Below are positions 24,770-33,034 of a DNA stretch of 33,128 nucleotides, one piece after another. This DNA is from an uncultured Eubacteriales bacterium. GTDB taxonomy: Bacteria > Bacillota > Clostridia > Oscillospirales > CAG-272. Within the stretch, counting starts at the first letter, position 1, and every line of letters begins with the position of its first letter. Made by a program: the position numbers and the translations under genes. Under the pieces are notes generated by a model. It was not told where the DNA came from, did no database searches, and was given only the letters and a program-made list of their open reading frames with translations. The stretch spans positions 1 to 33,128 of the forward strand of contig CAOKER010000019.1 in NCBI GenBank assembly GCA_948467545.1, given 5' to 3'.

Positions 24770-24836
24770 CACTGAAGCCTGCAACTTTAATGTATAAGTT
24801 TTGTTTCGTTGTTGGCGGGACGGCGATTTTACACAT
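24770..24836 (+). ncRNA. Leader RNA element, copy D (partial, runs into a ribosome binding site)
   Basis: A second, tandem copy: CTGAAGCCTGCAACTTTAA, then AAGTTTTGTTTCG, then a second helix CGTTGTT (24807-24813) with GACGGCG (24819-24825), kept by three T-G pairs. After the shared CGGCGATTTT the copy stops. Its missing half is replaced by ACACATAGGGGGACTAT, the ribosome binding site and spacer of the ATPase gene at 24848. Confidence 0.5.
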
Positions 24837-24847
24837 AGGGGGACTAT

Positions 24848-25744
24848 ATGGAATTAGAGCTTAGAAATATAGAAAAATCGTTTGGAGACAAACAGGTTCT
24901 TACAGGGGTATCTTTCAAGGCGGCAGGCGGCAAAGCTTTTGGCTTGCTCGGCAGGAACGGAGCGGGAAAAACCACAACCATTCGTATTCTTATGAATGTT
25001 TTTCCCGCGAACAGCGGAAAGGTGCTGATAGACGGCCGGCGGGTAGATTACGGTAAGCTGAAAATCGGTTATCTTCCCGAAGAGCGGGGGCTATATCCGA
25101 AAAAGATTATTTTAGATCAGCTTGTATATTTTGCCGAGCTTAAAGGTCTAAACCGAGGGGAAGCTTTCAAGGCTGTGGACTACTGGCTCGGCAGACTCGG
25201 AATGACGGAATATAGAAATAAGCGTCTCGACACACTTTCAAAGGGCAATCAGCAAAAAATTCAGCTTATAACTGCGCTGGCGCATGATCCGGACATAGTT
25301 ATACTGGATGAGCCGTTTTCAGGGCTTGATCCGGTCAACGCGAGACTTCTGAAAGATGTAGTCAAAGAGCAGATATCAAAGAATAAAATCGTACTTTTTT
25401 CAAGCCATCAAATGAGTTATATTGAAGAATTCTGTGACAGTATTGCCATTCTAAATTCGGGCAAAGTCGCTTTGTGCGGAGATTTACATTCTATTAAGAG
25501 AAACTATGTGCGCGATCGTTTGGTTGTGCGTACAGAGCAGGCGGAGAGAATTATGGCTGATTTCGGTCAGAACTGTACGGCCGCGGAGGACGGCAGTCTG
25601 ATGATTCGGCTTGCTTCCGCCGGAAACAAAAATGACGTTATGAAGCGGCTTGCCGATAATTACGATATTGACGAGATCAGAGTTTTTGAACCTTCGCTGA
25701 ACGATATATTTGTTGAGTATGCGGGAGATTCGGACGGAAAATAA
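24848..25744 (+). CDS. ABC transporter ATP-binding protein (NatA-like)
   Basis: ATPase of an ABC-2 exporter, 298 residues. Walker A GRNGAGKT (about 37-44), signature LSKGNQQK, Walker B IVILDEPFSGLDP, switch His in FSSHQMSYIEE. The last 85 or so residues form the small extra domain common in NatA/YhaQ proteins. GGGGG lies 5 nt before the ATG, inside a truncated leader element. It pairs with the permease encoded 51 nt downstream. NatAB-type systems export sodium or other small compounds; the substrate cannot be inferred. Confidence 0.92.
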   Translation: MELELRNIEKSFGDKQVLTGVSFKAAGGKAFGLLGRNGAGKTTTIRILMNVFPANSGKVLIDGRRVDYGKLKIGYLPEERGLYPKKIILDQLVYFAELKGLNRGEAFKAVDYWLGRLGMTEYRNKRLDTLSKGNQQKIQLITALAHDPDIVILDEPFSGLDPVNARLLKDVVKEQISKNKIVLFSSHQMSYIEEFCDSIAILNSGKVALCGDLHSIKRNYVRDRLVVRTEQAERIMADFGQNCTAAEDGSLMIRLASAGNKNDVMKRLADNYDIDEIRVFEPSLNDIFVEYAGDSDGK

Positions 25745-25795
25745 CGGAACCCGGAGCAAGGTGTGATACGGTTAGACGAAAGGAATGATTATATA

Positions 25796-27040
25796 GTGAA
25801 GCAATTCAAAAAAATATTCAATTTCGAGCTTAAATATTATTTAAAAAATAAGGTATTTGCAGGTGTTACGATTTTTCTTGTTCTGCTGATTGCCGCCGTA
25901 ATGTTTTTTCCCCGCGTCATGGAAGCTTTTAAAAGCGGAGACGATTCGACGAAACCTGCGTCAGAGCTTCCTGTTATGCTGATAAAGCCGGATATATCGG
26001 ATAACGCGGAGCTGATTACCGAAATTTTTGCACCTGCGTTTTCCGATTATGACGTTAGGTGTACAGATGAAGAACTTGACTCTGTTAAGGAGAAAATTTT
26101 ATCGGGTGAAGCGGAATGCGCATTTGTGATGAGCGGAATGACTTCATATACTTATTATGTAAATAATCTGTCAATGTATGATGTGAATACCGAAATCGCG
26201 GATGAGCTTCTGCGCGGCATTTACAGAGTAAACGCGATGGTGGAAAACGGTATGACGGCGGAGCAGGCAAGCGCCGTTATGTCGGTGCAGATAGAAAAAA
26301 CAACCGAAAATCTCGGTGTTGACCAAATGCAGAACTATTGGTACACATATATCATGATTTTTGCTCTGTACATGGTTATTCTTCTGTACGGTCAGATGGT
26401 GGCGACCAACGTTGCGACGGAAAAGAGCTCGCGTGCCATGGAGCTGTTGATTACAAGCGCGAAGCCGGTCAGCATGATGTTCGGAAAGGTAATCGCTTCG
26501 TGTCTTGCCGGACTTATCCAGCTTGTGGCGGTATTCGGGACCGCTCTTCTGTGCTTCAGTCTGAATAAATCGTATTGGGGAGAAAATATGATTATAAATT
26601 CGATATTCAATATGCCTCCGGCGCTCCTCGGATACATGCTGATATTCTTTATTCTCGGATTCCTTATCTACGCGTTTCTCTATGGCGCGATAGGCTCTAC
26701 CGCCTCTAAGCTTGAGGACATAAATACCTCGGTTATGCCGATTACAATATTGTTTGTTATCGCTTTCATCGTTGTGGTATATTCATTTTCGGCAGGAACT
26801 GTGGATACATTGCTTATGAAAGTATGTTCATATGTTCCGTTTACCTCGCCGATGGCAATGTTTACACGTATCGCGATGAGTACGGTGCCGTTGTATGAAA
26901 TTTTAATATCCGTCGCCGTTCTTGCGGCTTCTGTAATCGGCGTCGGTTACGTGTCCGCCAAAATTTATCGTGTCGGCGTACTGCTCTACGGAACTACTCC
27001 AAAGATTGGCGCGATTATTAAGGCTGTTTGGAAAGCTTGA
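25796..27040 (+). CDS. ABC-2 type permease (NatB-like)
   Basis: Membrane subunit of the exporter, 414 residues from GTG 25796. One N-terminal helix (VFAGVTIFLVLLIAAVMFF), an extracellular region of about 140 residues, then about six helices with the ABC-2 segment NVATEKSSRAMELLITSAKPVSMMFGKVIAS. GTG 25796 is preferred to GTG 25763 because MKQFKKIFNFELKYYLKNKVF is the usual start and AAAGGA lies 11 nt before it; the 11 extra codons cannot be excluded. It forms an operon with the ATPase gene 51 nt upstream and ends before a bidirectional hairpin. Confidence 0.88.
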   Translation: MKQFKKIFNFELKYYLKNKVFAGVTIFLVLLIAAVMFFPRVMEAFKSGDDSTKPASELPVMLIKPDISDNAELITEIFAPAFSDYDVRCTDEELDSVKEKILSGEAECAFVMSGMTSYTYYVNNLSMYDVNTEIADELLRGIYRVNAMVENGMTAEQASAVMSVQIEKTTENLGVDQMQNYWYTYIMIFALYMVILLYGQMVATNVATEKSSRAMELLITSAKPVSMMFGKVIASCLAGLIQLVAVFGTALLCFSLNKSYWGENMIINSIFNMPPALLGYMLIFFILGFLIYAFLYGAIGSTASKLEDINTSVMPITILFVIAFIVVVYSFSAGTVDTLLMKVCSYVPFTSPMAMFTRIAMSTVPLYEILISVAVLAASVIGVGYVSAKIYRVGVLLYGTTPKIGAIIKAVWKA

Positions 27041-27066
27041 CGCCGCAGAAGTTTATATATATTAAA

Positions 27067-27108
27067 TAAGCAGACGCATCGGAATTTCGGGTTCCGTGCG
27101 TCTGCTTA
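27067..27108. terminator. Hairpin between convergent ABC exporter operons
   Basis: TAAGCAGACGCA (27067-27078) pairs perfectly with TGCGTCTGCTTA (27097-27108), with an inner CGGAA/TTCCG. A strong stem but with only AT-rich, not T-only, flanks. It probably serves the plus-strand operon ending at 27040, and perhaps the minus-strand operon ending at 27228. Confidence 0.65.
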
Positions 27109-27227
27109 TGTGTTATGTGGCATGTGGTATTTGACGCTGCCGTTTTTGGAGTCGGGGAAATAAAATATCTCTTGCCGAGGTTATTATGGACAGACGCGGA
27201 TTATTCTCCTGTCCGCGGAGGCATTTT

Positions 27228-28889
27228 CTACCGTCTTCCTCTAACTATGCAGCCGCCGGAGATTATGGCACACACCGAGCTTAAAAGGATGTTGACGCCT
27301 GCCGATATAAGCATAAACAGATCGGGCTGTCCGAGCACAAACCCTGTTATCATAACGGCGGCTACCGGAATCAGACCGAAATATATGAACAGCATGAAAA
27401 TCATTGCTTTTACCTGCTGACTTAAAGTGACGGGAAGAGAGAGCGAGATGAGCATATTTGCAGCGCTTGAGAACAGGTCGATTGACAGAATGAACAGAAC
27501 TCCCGCGGTTACCTGCAGCAGTGACGCTCCGAGCCAAAGCGCGGAAATTATCATCGCCGGGATTATGTCGAGAAGACTGCACAGTGTTCCTCCGAGCAGT
27601 ATGTATGATATTTTCGGAAAAGATTCGCAGGGTACGATCCAGAAAAAATGTTTTTCCACGTCGGTCCCCGACGGATTTCCGAGCGCGCGGTAGAACACGA
27701 CGACGCCGAAAATCATCAGTATGACGATAAAATACCGAACGTTCAGTATCTGTGTCATAACAAACGCCGCGCAGCACGCGATCAGAGTATAGGTTATACA
27801 GGTTTTTGTTATGAATCCGAAGTGTGCGAATCGGAAACGGTTATACATAGTTTTGAAAAAGTATACCGATGCTCCCGAACCTTTTTTCAGACCGTCTCGG
27901 CGAAGCTTTTCCGTACGGTCGCGCGCGCGTTTTGCGTTTCTTCCCTCGGAGGCGCTCTTAAGCTTTTCCGCGAGCTCTTCGGATTTTGCCATTGCGTCCT
28001 CGTAGAAGTCGGCTTTTATGTTCCAAATTATTACGACAAAGACTGTGGCGCCTATAATAAGAAGGGCGAAAAGCAGCAGCGAAAGAATGTGGTTACCGCT
28101 GTACATAAGGAGAGGCATCCATTTTATCCATCCCCATATCGGGATTAAACGCGCCGCCGTGCTGTTAAAGAATGAAAACGCCGTTTCCGCAAGGTCGGTT
28201 CCCGAATGTGAGCTGTAGTACAAGTAGAAGGACGCGGCGATCAGTGCCGCGGCGCCGTAAACCGCGGGAGTAACATATTTTTTCAGATTCGAGTGCGTGG
28301 AGGCAACCGTATAAACAAGGACGGAAATCAGCCTGCCGTATATCAGAACGATAAACCATGCCGCGAGCAAAGACAGCACAAACGGTATGCTCAGGCTGAG
28401 GCTTGACGCAAGATTCGGAAGCTGGAACAGCAGATAAAGGCTTGCGAGCAGGGCGGTTCCCACCTTTGCGGTAAGTCGGAACGCGAGCACGGACTGCGGT
28501 TTCATCGGTGCGGAAAACAGAAGATTTACGTCGGCCATACAGAAAATAGAGCTTCCGTTTTTGTCTCCGGTAAGCGCGTAAAAACCGAATATCACGAGCG
28601 TTATTCCGCCGAGGACAAGCTCAAGAATTCCGAGAGTTTTTTCTATGTCCTCATCTGTAAGAGTTATGTTTTCGTCCGAATCTGTCGGATAATCTTCTTC
28701 CGCTTCATATGTATCTTCGGTATTTTCGTAGCTATCGGTGATTGTGTCCGAAACAATTGCCGCGCCTATGCCTACGACTATACCGAAAACAAAACAGACC
28801 GCGAGAAATGCGATTACCCATGTCTTGAACAGCTTTTTTATCTGATTTTTAAAGGAATGGAGAGCGTAATACAAAAACAGTTTCATCAT
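27228..28889 (-). CDS. Large ABC exporter membrane protein
   Basis: Integral membrane protein of 553 residues with about 11-13 hydrophobic segments. It has an acidic stretch after the first helix (YENTEDTYEAEEDYPTDSDE) and a charged cytoplasmic segment in the middle (AKSEELAEKLKSASEGRNAKRARDRTEKLRRDGLKKG). ADVNLLFSAPMKPQSVLAFRL resembles the conserved part of the Clostridia putative ABC exporter family. The start ATGATG overlaps the stop of the upstream ATPase gene, so the two are translationally coupled and almost surely form one transporter. Substrate unknown. Confidence 0.85.
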   Translation of the reverse strand: MMKLFLYYALHSFKNQIKKLFKTWVIAFLAVCFVFGIVVGIGAAIVSDTITDSYENTEDTYEAEEDYPTDSDENITLTDEDIEKTLGILELVLGGITLVIFGFYALTGDKNGSSIFCMADVNLLFSAPMKPQSVLAFRLTAKVGTALLASLYLLFQLPNLASSLSLSIPFVLSLLAAWFIVLIYGRLISVLVYTVASTHSNLKKYVTPAVYGAAALIAASFYLYYSSHSGTDLAETAFSFFNSTAARLIPIWGWIKWMPLLMYSGNHILSLLLFALLIIGATVFVVIIWNIKADFYEDAMAKSEELAEKLKSASEGRNAKRARDRTEKLRRDGLKKGSGASVYFFKTMYNRFRFAHFGFITKTCITYTLIACCAAFVMTQILNVRYFIVILMIFGVVVFYRALGNPSGTDVEKHFFWIVPCESFPKISYILLGGTLCSLLDIIPAMIISALWLGASLLQVTAGVLFILSIDLFSSAANMLISLSLPVTLSQQVKAMIFMLFIYFGLIPVAAVMITGFVLGQPDLFMLISAGVNILLSSVCAIISGGCIVRGRR

Positions 28890-29626
28890 GCCTGCTCCTC
28901 ATTGCCGTCGGTTTTTTCCGCGGTGCCGCCTTCGCTTTCCGTTACGCGGAAAAAGAGCTGTTCAAGCGTTGCCCCGGATTTGTCGAGTGCCCCGCGTGTA
29001 ACGTTCGCGCATACCTTGCCGCCCTTTAATATAATTGTTCTGTCCCACAGCATGTCGATACTGTCAATCATATGTGTGCTGACGAAAATAGATCTGCCTT
29101 CCGACCGAATTTCTTCAAAAATCAGCTTCAGTTCCTTGATTGCGTGCGGATCGAGTCCTATCATCGGCTCGTCAAAAAGAAGCAGCTTGGGGCGCGGGAG
29201 AAGTCCGAGGCAGATATTGAGCTTTTGCTGCATCCCCTTTGAAAGCTCATCTCCGAATTTTTTCTTTTTATCGGTTAATTCAAAGCGGTCAAAAAGCTCG
29301 TCTATGTAATCCTTGTATCCGTTTAGCTTGTAAGCGCGCGCGACAAATTCCATGTGTTCCGAAACCGTCAGATTAGGGTAAAGCGCGGGAATTTCGGGAA
29401 CATATCCGAGAAGTCTTTTTGCCGCTATGCTTTTGCACGGAAAGCCGTCGATTTTTATCTGACCGTCAAAGCGCAGAAATCCGATTATTGATTTGATTAT
29501 CGTACTTTTTCCGGCTCCGTTCGGACCGAGAAGCACTGTGATACTGCCGTCGTCAACCTGAAAACTGACGTTATCACATGCAAGGGTCTTTCCGTATTTT
29601 TTGGTGACTTCAATAACATTGAGCAT
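28886..29626 (-). CDS. ABC transporter ATP-binding protein
   Basis: ATPase of 246 residues. Walker A GPNGAGKS (about 35-42), signature LSKGMQQKL, Walker B LLLFDEPMIGLDP, switch His in FVSTHMID. The C-terminal tail after about 215 is short and acidic (ESEGGTAEKTDGNEEQA). GAAAGGA lies upstream of the ATG. It overlaps the permease gene by 4 nt and follows the MBL-fold gene by 25 nt, so the three look like one operon from the promoter at 30833. Confidence 0.93.
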   Translation of the reverse strand: MLNVIEVTKKYGKTLACDNVSFQVDDGSITVLLGPNGAGKSTIIKSIIGFLRFDGQIKIDGFPCKSIAAKRLLGYVPEIPALYPNLTVSEHMEFVARAYKLNGYKDYIDELFDRFELTDKKKKFGDELSKGMQQKLNICLGLLPRPKLLLFDEPMIGLDPHAIKELKLIFEEIRSEGRSIFVSTHMIDSIDMLWDRTIILKGGKVCANVTRGALDKSGATLEQLFFRVTESEGGTAEKTDGNEEQA

Positions 29627-29651
29627 GAAATTTTGTTCCTTTCGTTGTTTT

Positions 29652-30623
29652 TCATTCTCTTATGGACGTGATAGTTTCTCCGTCGCAGGAAAAAACAATG
29701 TTTCCGATCTCGTCTGTACGGTATACCTGCACGCCGTGTTTTTCCAGAGTATCAAGCGTCACGGCGTCGGGATGACCGTATGTATTTCCCGCTCCGCAGC
29801 TTATTGCTGCGATTTTAGGGGCGACGGCGGCTATGAATTCGCCGCGGGAAGATGTGGAAGAACCGTGGTGCGCGACTTTAAGAAAATCGCTGTGCAGCAC
29901 ATCTCTTCCGTATTTGTTCAGCAGTTCGTATTCGTTGCTTTCTTCGGCGTCTCCCGTAAACAGCATAGATACATTCCCGAAAACGGCTTTGAGAACGATA
30001 CTCCATTCGTTGCCGTCGTCATAGCTGCCGCCGATGGGAGACAGAACCGTCATGTTCAGTTCTCCGGATGAAAAAGTGTAGCCCGCCGATACTACCTCTA
30101 CGTTTGCGCTGCTGTCCTCGATTGCGTCAAGCAGACTGCTGAAAGTCATGGTATTGCTTGTTACGTCGGGCATGAGCACATTGTCTACGTCATAATTTTC
30201 AAGCACCATGTCCGCGCCTCCGATGTGGTCCTCGTGAGGATGTGACAGAACAAGATAGTCAAGCTTTTTTATACCGAGCTCGTCAAGATACGCGCGCAGA
30301 TTTTCCTCGGCCGAATCCGGTCCGGTATCTATAAGTACAAAATGGTCTCTGCCGGCGCGGAGGAGGGTAGAGTCTCCCTGACCGACGTCGATGACATGAA
30401 CGGTGCATACCCCGTCCGCGGCCGACGCGATAGGGTTGTCTCCCGGACGGAGCAGCGACACCGAGAAGTCATCTCCAAAATTGATTCCGCCGTTATTTAT
30501 ATATAGTATGATAAAAGAGATGAGAATAACAGCCGCAATCGAAAGAATTCCGCCCATCCTGCGGCCTTTTGACGCGGACAGTATTTTCTTGTATTCTTTT
30601 TCAAACGATTTTTTTGTTCTCAT
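29652..30623 (-). CDS. Membrane-anchored MBL-fold hydrolase, ComEC C-terminal-like
   Basis: A 323-residue protein: basic N-terminus, one membrane helix (about 24-42, GGILSIAAVILISFIILYI), then an MBL-fold (metallo-beta-lactamase) domain outside the membrane. Seen: VIDVGQGDSTLL (about 77-88), LIDTGPDS, the metal motif SHPHEDHIGG (His128, His130, Asp132, His133), LFTGDAEE and VAHHGSSTS. This is the domain found at the end of the competence channel protein ComEC, where it is thought to degrade one DNA strand; here it stands alone. A secreted or surface nuclease or phosphodiesterase is possible. It is the first gene of an operon with an ABC exporter. Confidence 0.88.
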   Translation of the reverse strand: MRTKKSFEKEYKKILSASKGRRMGGILSIAAVILISFIILYINNGGINFGDDFSVSLLRPGDNPIASAADGVCTVHVIDVGQGDSTLLRAGRDHFVLIDTGPDSAEENLRAYLDELGIKKLDYLVLSHPHEDHIGGADMVLENYDVDNVLMPDVTSNTMTFSSLLDAIEDSSANVEVVSAGYTFSSGELNMTVLSPIGGSYDDGNEWSIVLKAVFGNVSMLFTGDAEESNEYELLNKYGRDVLHSDFLKVAHHGSSTSSRGEFIAAVAPKIAAISCGAGNTYGHPDAVTLDTLEKHGVQVYRTDEIGNIVFSCDGETITSIRE

Positions 30624-30832
30624 TTTGTCTCGCTTTCGGAGTAATCGAAGTCTTTGATGAGGTATGAATGAGGCGGAAATATGTCGAAGGGTGTTAAGTG
30701 TTTTTTCTGAAATTTTCGGCGGCGAGTTTCGGCGGTGAGTATTAGGAGAAAGCCTGTAACTTTACCGAAAATCGTTTCTGAGAAAATTTTGCGGCATTTG
30801 CTGCATATGTATCTCAGACGGAAACTGTTTAT

Positions 30833-30861
30833 ATAATATCACTATGTGCTGAAAAAATCAA
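30833..30861 (-). promoter_or_regulatory. Promoter of the MBL-fold/ABC exporter operon
   Basis: Minus strand: -35 TTGATT (30856-30861), 17-bp spacer, extended -10 TGA-TATTAT (30833-30838). It leaves a leader of about 205 nt. The spacer and flanks are nearly the same as in the promoter at 10927-10955. Within the leader, plus-strand AAAGCCTGTAACTTTA (near 30753-30768) resembles the 5' hairpin of leader copy D. Confidence 0.75.
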
Positions 30862-30953
30862 CCTGTCGGTTAAAAATTAATGTTTATTTTATGAAATAAA
30901 TTGGAATTTACTGCGATTGTCAGTTTTGAAAGAGCATTTTTCTTTACGAATTG

Positions 30954-31001
30954 AAAAACCGAAAGGCCTGATTCCGCACGAATACAGATTTCAGGTCTTT
31001 C
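30954..31001 (-). terminator. Hairpin with T-run on the minus strand
   Basis: GAAAGGCCTGA (30961-30971) pairs with TCAGGTCTTTC (30991-31001) with one G-T pair. Read on the minus strand it is followed by GGTTTTTC. It would end a transcript coming leftward out of the gene-free region, although no protein gene is seen there. Confidence 0.6.
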
Positions 31002-31136
31002 AGCTTAAAAATATATAAATCCGGCTGCTGTTATCCGACGTGTCTGACAGTTTCACGGATATTTGCGGCGTAGAAGTGTCTGTGAACTGCCGCAAATAGC
31101 TTGGAAGCTGACGGCGTGGATAATGATGAAGATATT

Positions 31137-31312
31137 GCCGTGTATATACGGCGCAGCCGGATAAGTTAATTTCCGGGCGGGTTTTGCGATACAGAAGTGA
31201 CTTGGTGTTCGGGGGCTATCGCAACGCAAAAACTCACTACATCGTTTACCCCTCCATAAAGTAAACGGCTTCTGCGGAAGTATAGCCGCTTGCGCGGCTT
31301 CTTTTACGCGGC
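31137..31312 (+). ncRNA. Structured repeat segment, copy 1
   Basis: In order: hairpin GCCGT/ACGGC (31137-31152); GCAGCCGGATAAGT with CCGG/CCGG closing; TTGCGATA (31184-31191) pairing with TATCGCAA (31217-31224) around CAGAAGTGACTTGG; ATCGCAACGCAAAA (31218-31231); tetraloop hairpin CTTC-TGCG-GAAG (31269-31280); terminator-like GCCGC-TTGC-GCGGC then TTCTTTT (to 31305). The same order recurs at 32002-32195. No strong promoter was found, so the strand is inferred from the terminator. Confidence 0.5.
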
Positions 31313-32001
31313 GGTACGCATGGAGAACGTGGTGAATTTATCCCTCACCCCAACGTCCGTTTCGTCATGAAGCAAGCGCATACGTAAGATGAACATAGCT
31401 GACGCGGTTCAAGCTGTCTTAAACGGCTGTCGTCAATCCGCCGTACAAATTCAAATTATCTTTCGCGGACAAGACATGCAAACACGCATTCGTACTGTTC
31501 GGTCAAACCGCTTACCGTCGTCAACCGGTGCGGCTTAGCGCGAACACATGAAAACGGACTGCCGCCGTTATCATGATAAGATTGCGGTTTGAAGCTTTGA
31601 CTGTCGGTTAAGACAGGATAAAATGAACTGCCCGCTGTGTGCTTTTCATACGTCGGCGCTTCACAAAAGTAAAACGAACGCTTGCCTGCAAACACTGAGA
31701 TTTGAAAGAGAGCATTGTATAATTTCATGCTCACTGCGACTTTTCCTTTTGCCCGGAAAATTAACTCCGAAATAATTACATTCCCCGAGGTGCGGCGTAT
31801 ATGCTGACAGCATATTGTATCGCTATAACTTATACGGGAGTTTCGGACTGTTTCGCGGCGGGTTTTCGGTGATGACCGCCCGAGTAGGTGAGTAGGTAAA
31901 GTCCATTATGAACCCGTGTATGAGTGCCGAGGCTGAATTTTTCCGCGTGAAAGTGCGGAAAGCCGCGGCTGTTCGAGGAATGATATATATAATCCGACTG
32001 T
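31313..32001. other. Gene-free spacer between the two structured copies
   Basis: About 690 nt with short minus-strand reading frames only (for example 31456-31734 and one overlapping copy 2). None has a ribosome binding site, domain or sensible composition. No RNA family is recognised. It may be part of a longer RNA unit, since the copies repeat at an 890-nt distance. Confidence 0.4.
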
Positions 32002-32195
32002 ACCAAACGGACGGCGGCGGTTAGCCGCCGTACCCGTTCGGTGCAGGACGGATAAGTCAACTCCCGAACAAAATTTTGAGCAGGCGAAGAACGTGGAGCC
32101 GTGGAATATCGCAACGCAAAAGCTCTCCGAATTTACTTATTTTAAGCAGATAGCTTCTGCGGAAGATACCGCTTGCGCGGCTTCTTTTGCGCGGC
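32002..32195 (+). ncRNA. Structured repeat segment, copy 2
   Basis: Matches copy 1 in order and spacing: a longer hairpin AACGG-ACGGCGGC/GCCGCCGT-CCGTT (32006-32038) in the place of copy 1's GCCGT/ACGGC; GCAGGACGGATAAGT; ATCGCAACGCAAAA (32108-32121); GCTTCTGCGGAAG (32153-32165); CCGCTTGCGCGGCTTCTTTT (32169-32188, identical to copy 1 over 20 nt). The hairpin position is kept although its sequence differs, which favours a structured RNA over simple DNA duplication. Confidence 0.5.
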
Positions 32196-32405
32196 GCGTC
32201 AATGTGCGTAAGCACAGAGTCTAAACAGTACGCTTTTCCGCAACACCCTGTCGTGTGAACCGCGGCTGTAAAGACGATTTTCGATTACGCTTCCGCGTAT
32301 CGTCGTCGGATTTCAAACCGTTAGTATTTCAGACTGAAAGCTTAAGCTGACAGCACTTCTGCTTTTCGGTGCCCGCATTGTCCGCGCCTTTTGACTTTTG
32401 CTCTG

Positions 32406-32434
32406 TTGACAAAGAGCGGCAAATGTGTTAAAAT
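32406..32434 (+). promoter_or_regulatory. Promoter of a small RNA gene
   Basis: -35 TTGACA (32406-32411), 17-bp spacer, extended -10 TGT-TAAAAT (32429-32434). Start predicted near 32441. No protein gene follows; a compact structured unit with a terminator does. Confidence 0.8.
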
Positions 32435-32440
32435 GTAAGG

Positions 32441-32531
32441 CACCGCAGAAGTGACTTGGGCGTTGTCCTTTGCAACTCCGAGTTCGGACGCGGGAGAGGC
32501 TAAGCTCCCGCGCTCCGCTGCGGTATTTTTG
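32441..32531 (+). ncRNA. Candidate 91-nt structured small RNA
   Basis: A three-helix unit. ACCGCAG (32442-32448) pairs with CTGCGGT (32518-32524), followed by ATTTTT, so the closing helix is also the terminator. Inside are ACTTGGGCGTTG (32454-32465) with CAACTCCGAGT (32473-32483; wobbles and one bulge), and CGCGGGAG (32489-32496) with CTCCCGCG (32505-32512, 8 bp perfect) around AGGCTAAG. It shares CAGAAGTGACTTGG with structured copy 1. I cannot assign it to a known family. It resembles no SRP, tmRNA or 6S core that I recognise. Confidence 0.65.
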
Positions 32532-32867
32532 TATTCGGGAGGTAACTCCAAACGGTCATGCTCAAAGCAGATTTTCTTGCATCGCTTTGAGCGGGTATGC
32601 CGCGCACGTCTCAAGGAGCGCTCAGACTGTTCTCAGATTATAAAGCTTTTGGCATACCTTTCGGTTTTGAGTGAATCCTGATACATAAAGCTTACAGTCA
32701 AGCTCTATTCTGTCTGTATCAGACAGGGAAGTCTGAATTTTAGGAGGATTCCGCGGTTGCTCTTACTGCAAGAACTGTGCGGAAGCCGCTTGTCAGATTT
32801 AATACTGCTTTGTTCCGACAAAATTAATCACATCCTTATCTTTATGTTTTGAAAATAAATAATGTTT
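32532..32867. other. Gene-free stretch after the small RNA
   Basis: Holds a CTGTCTG/CAGACAG hairpin (about 32727-32745) and GCGGAAGCCGCTTGTC (about 32781-32796), reminiscent of the GCGGAAG..CCGCTTG segment of structured copies 1 and 2. No ORF with a credible start. Confidence 0.4.
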
Positions 32868-32914
32868 GAAAACAGAAAAACCGGGGCATGTGCGCAAACA
32901 CAACACCCCGGTTT
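32868..32914 (-). terminator. Intrinsic terminator for a gene right of the window
   Basis: Minus strand: AACCGGGG pairs with CCCCGGTT (32879-32886 with 32906-32913) and is followed by TTTTTCTGTTTT. It points leftward, so it probably ends a minus-strand gene starting beyond the right edge. Confidence 0.65.
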
Positions 32915-32969
32915 GTATAATACAAAACGGAAAAATACGGCCATCAGCGGCGTGGGATGCCATCGACGG

Positions 32970-33034
32970 CTTAAACCTTTTTGAAAAAAGGTTTAAGAAT
33001 CCCAAAACTTTAAAATAGGGGGAGGATTTTAAAG
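32970..33034. repeat. Paired palindromes, REP- or MITE-like
   Basis: CTTAAACCTTTTT/AAAAAGGTTTAAG (32970-32997, 13-bp stem, 2-nt gap), then GAATCCCAAAA, then CTTTAAAAT/ATTTTAAAG (33008-33034). The arrangement resembles intergenic palindromic repeats common in gut Clostridia; the resemblance is from memory and only one copy is in this window. Confidence 0.45.

Noticed and set aside
31456..32614. Minus-strand frames of 90-94 codons in the gene-free region
   Set aside because: No ribosome binding sites, no hydrophobic or domain pattern, unusual composition, and two overlap the repeated RNA-like segments or the small RNA.
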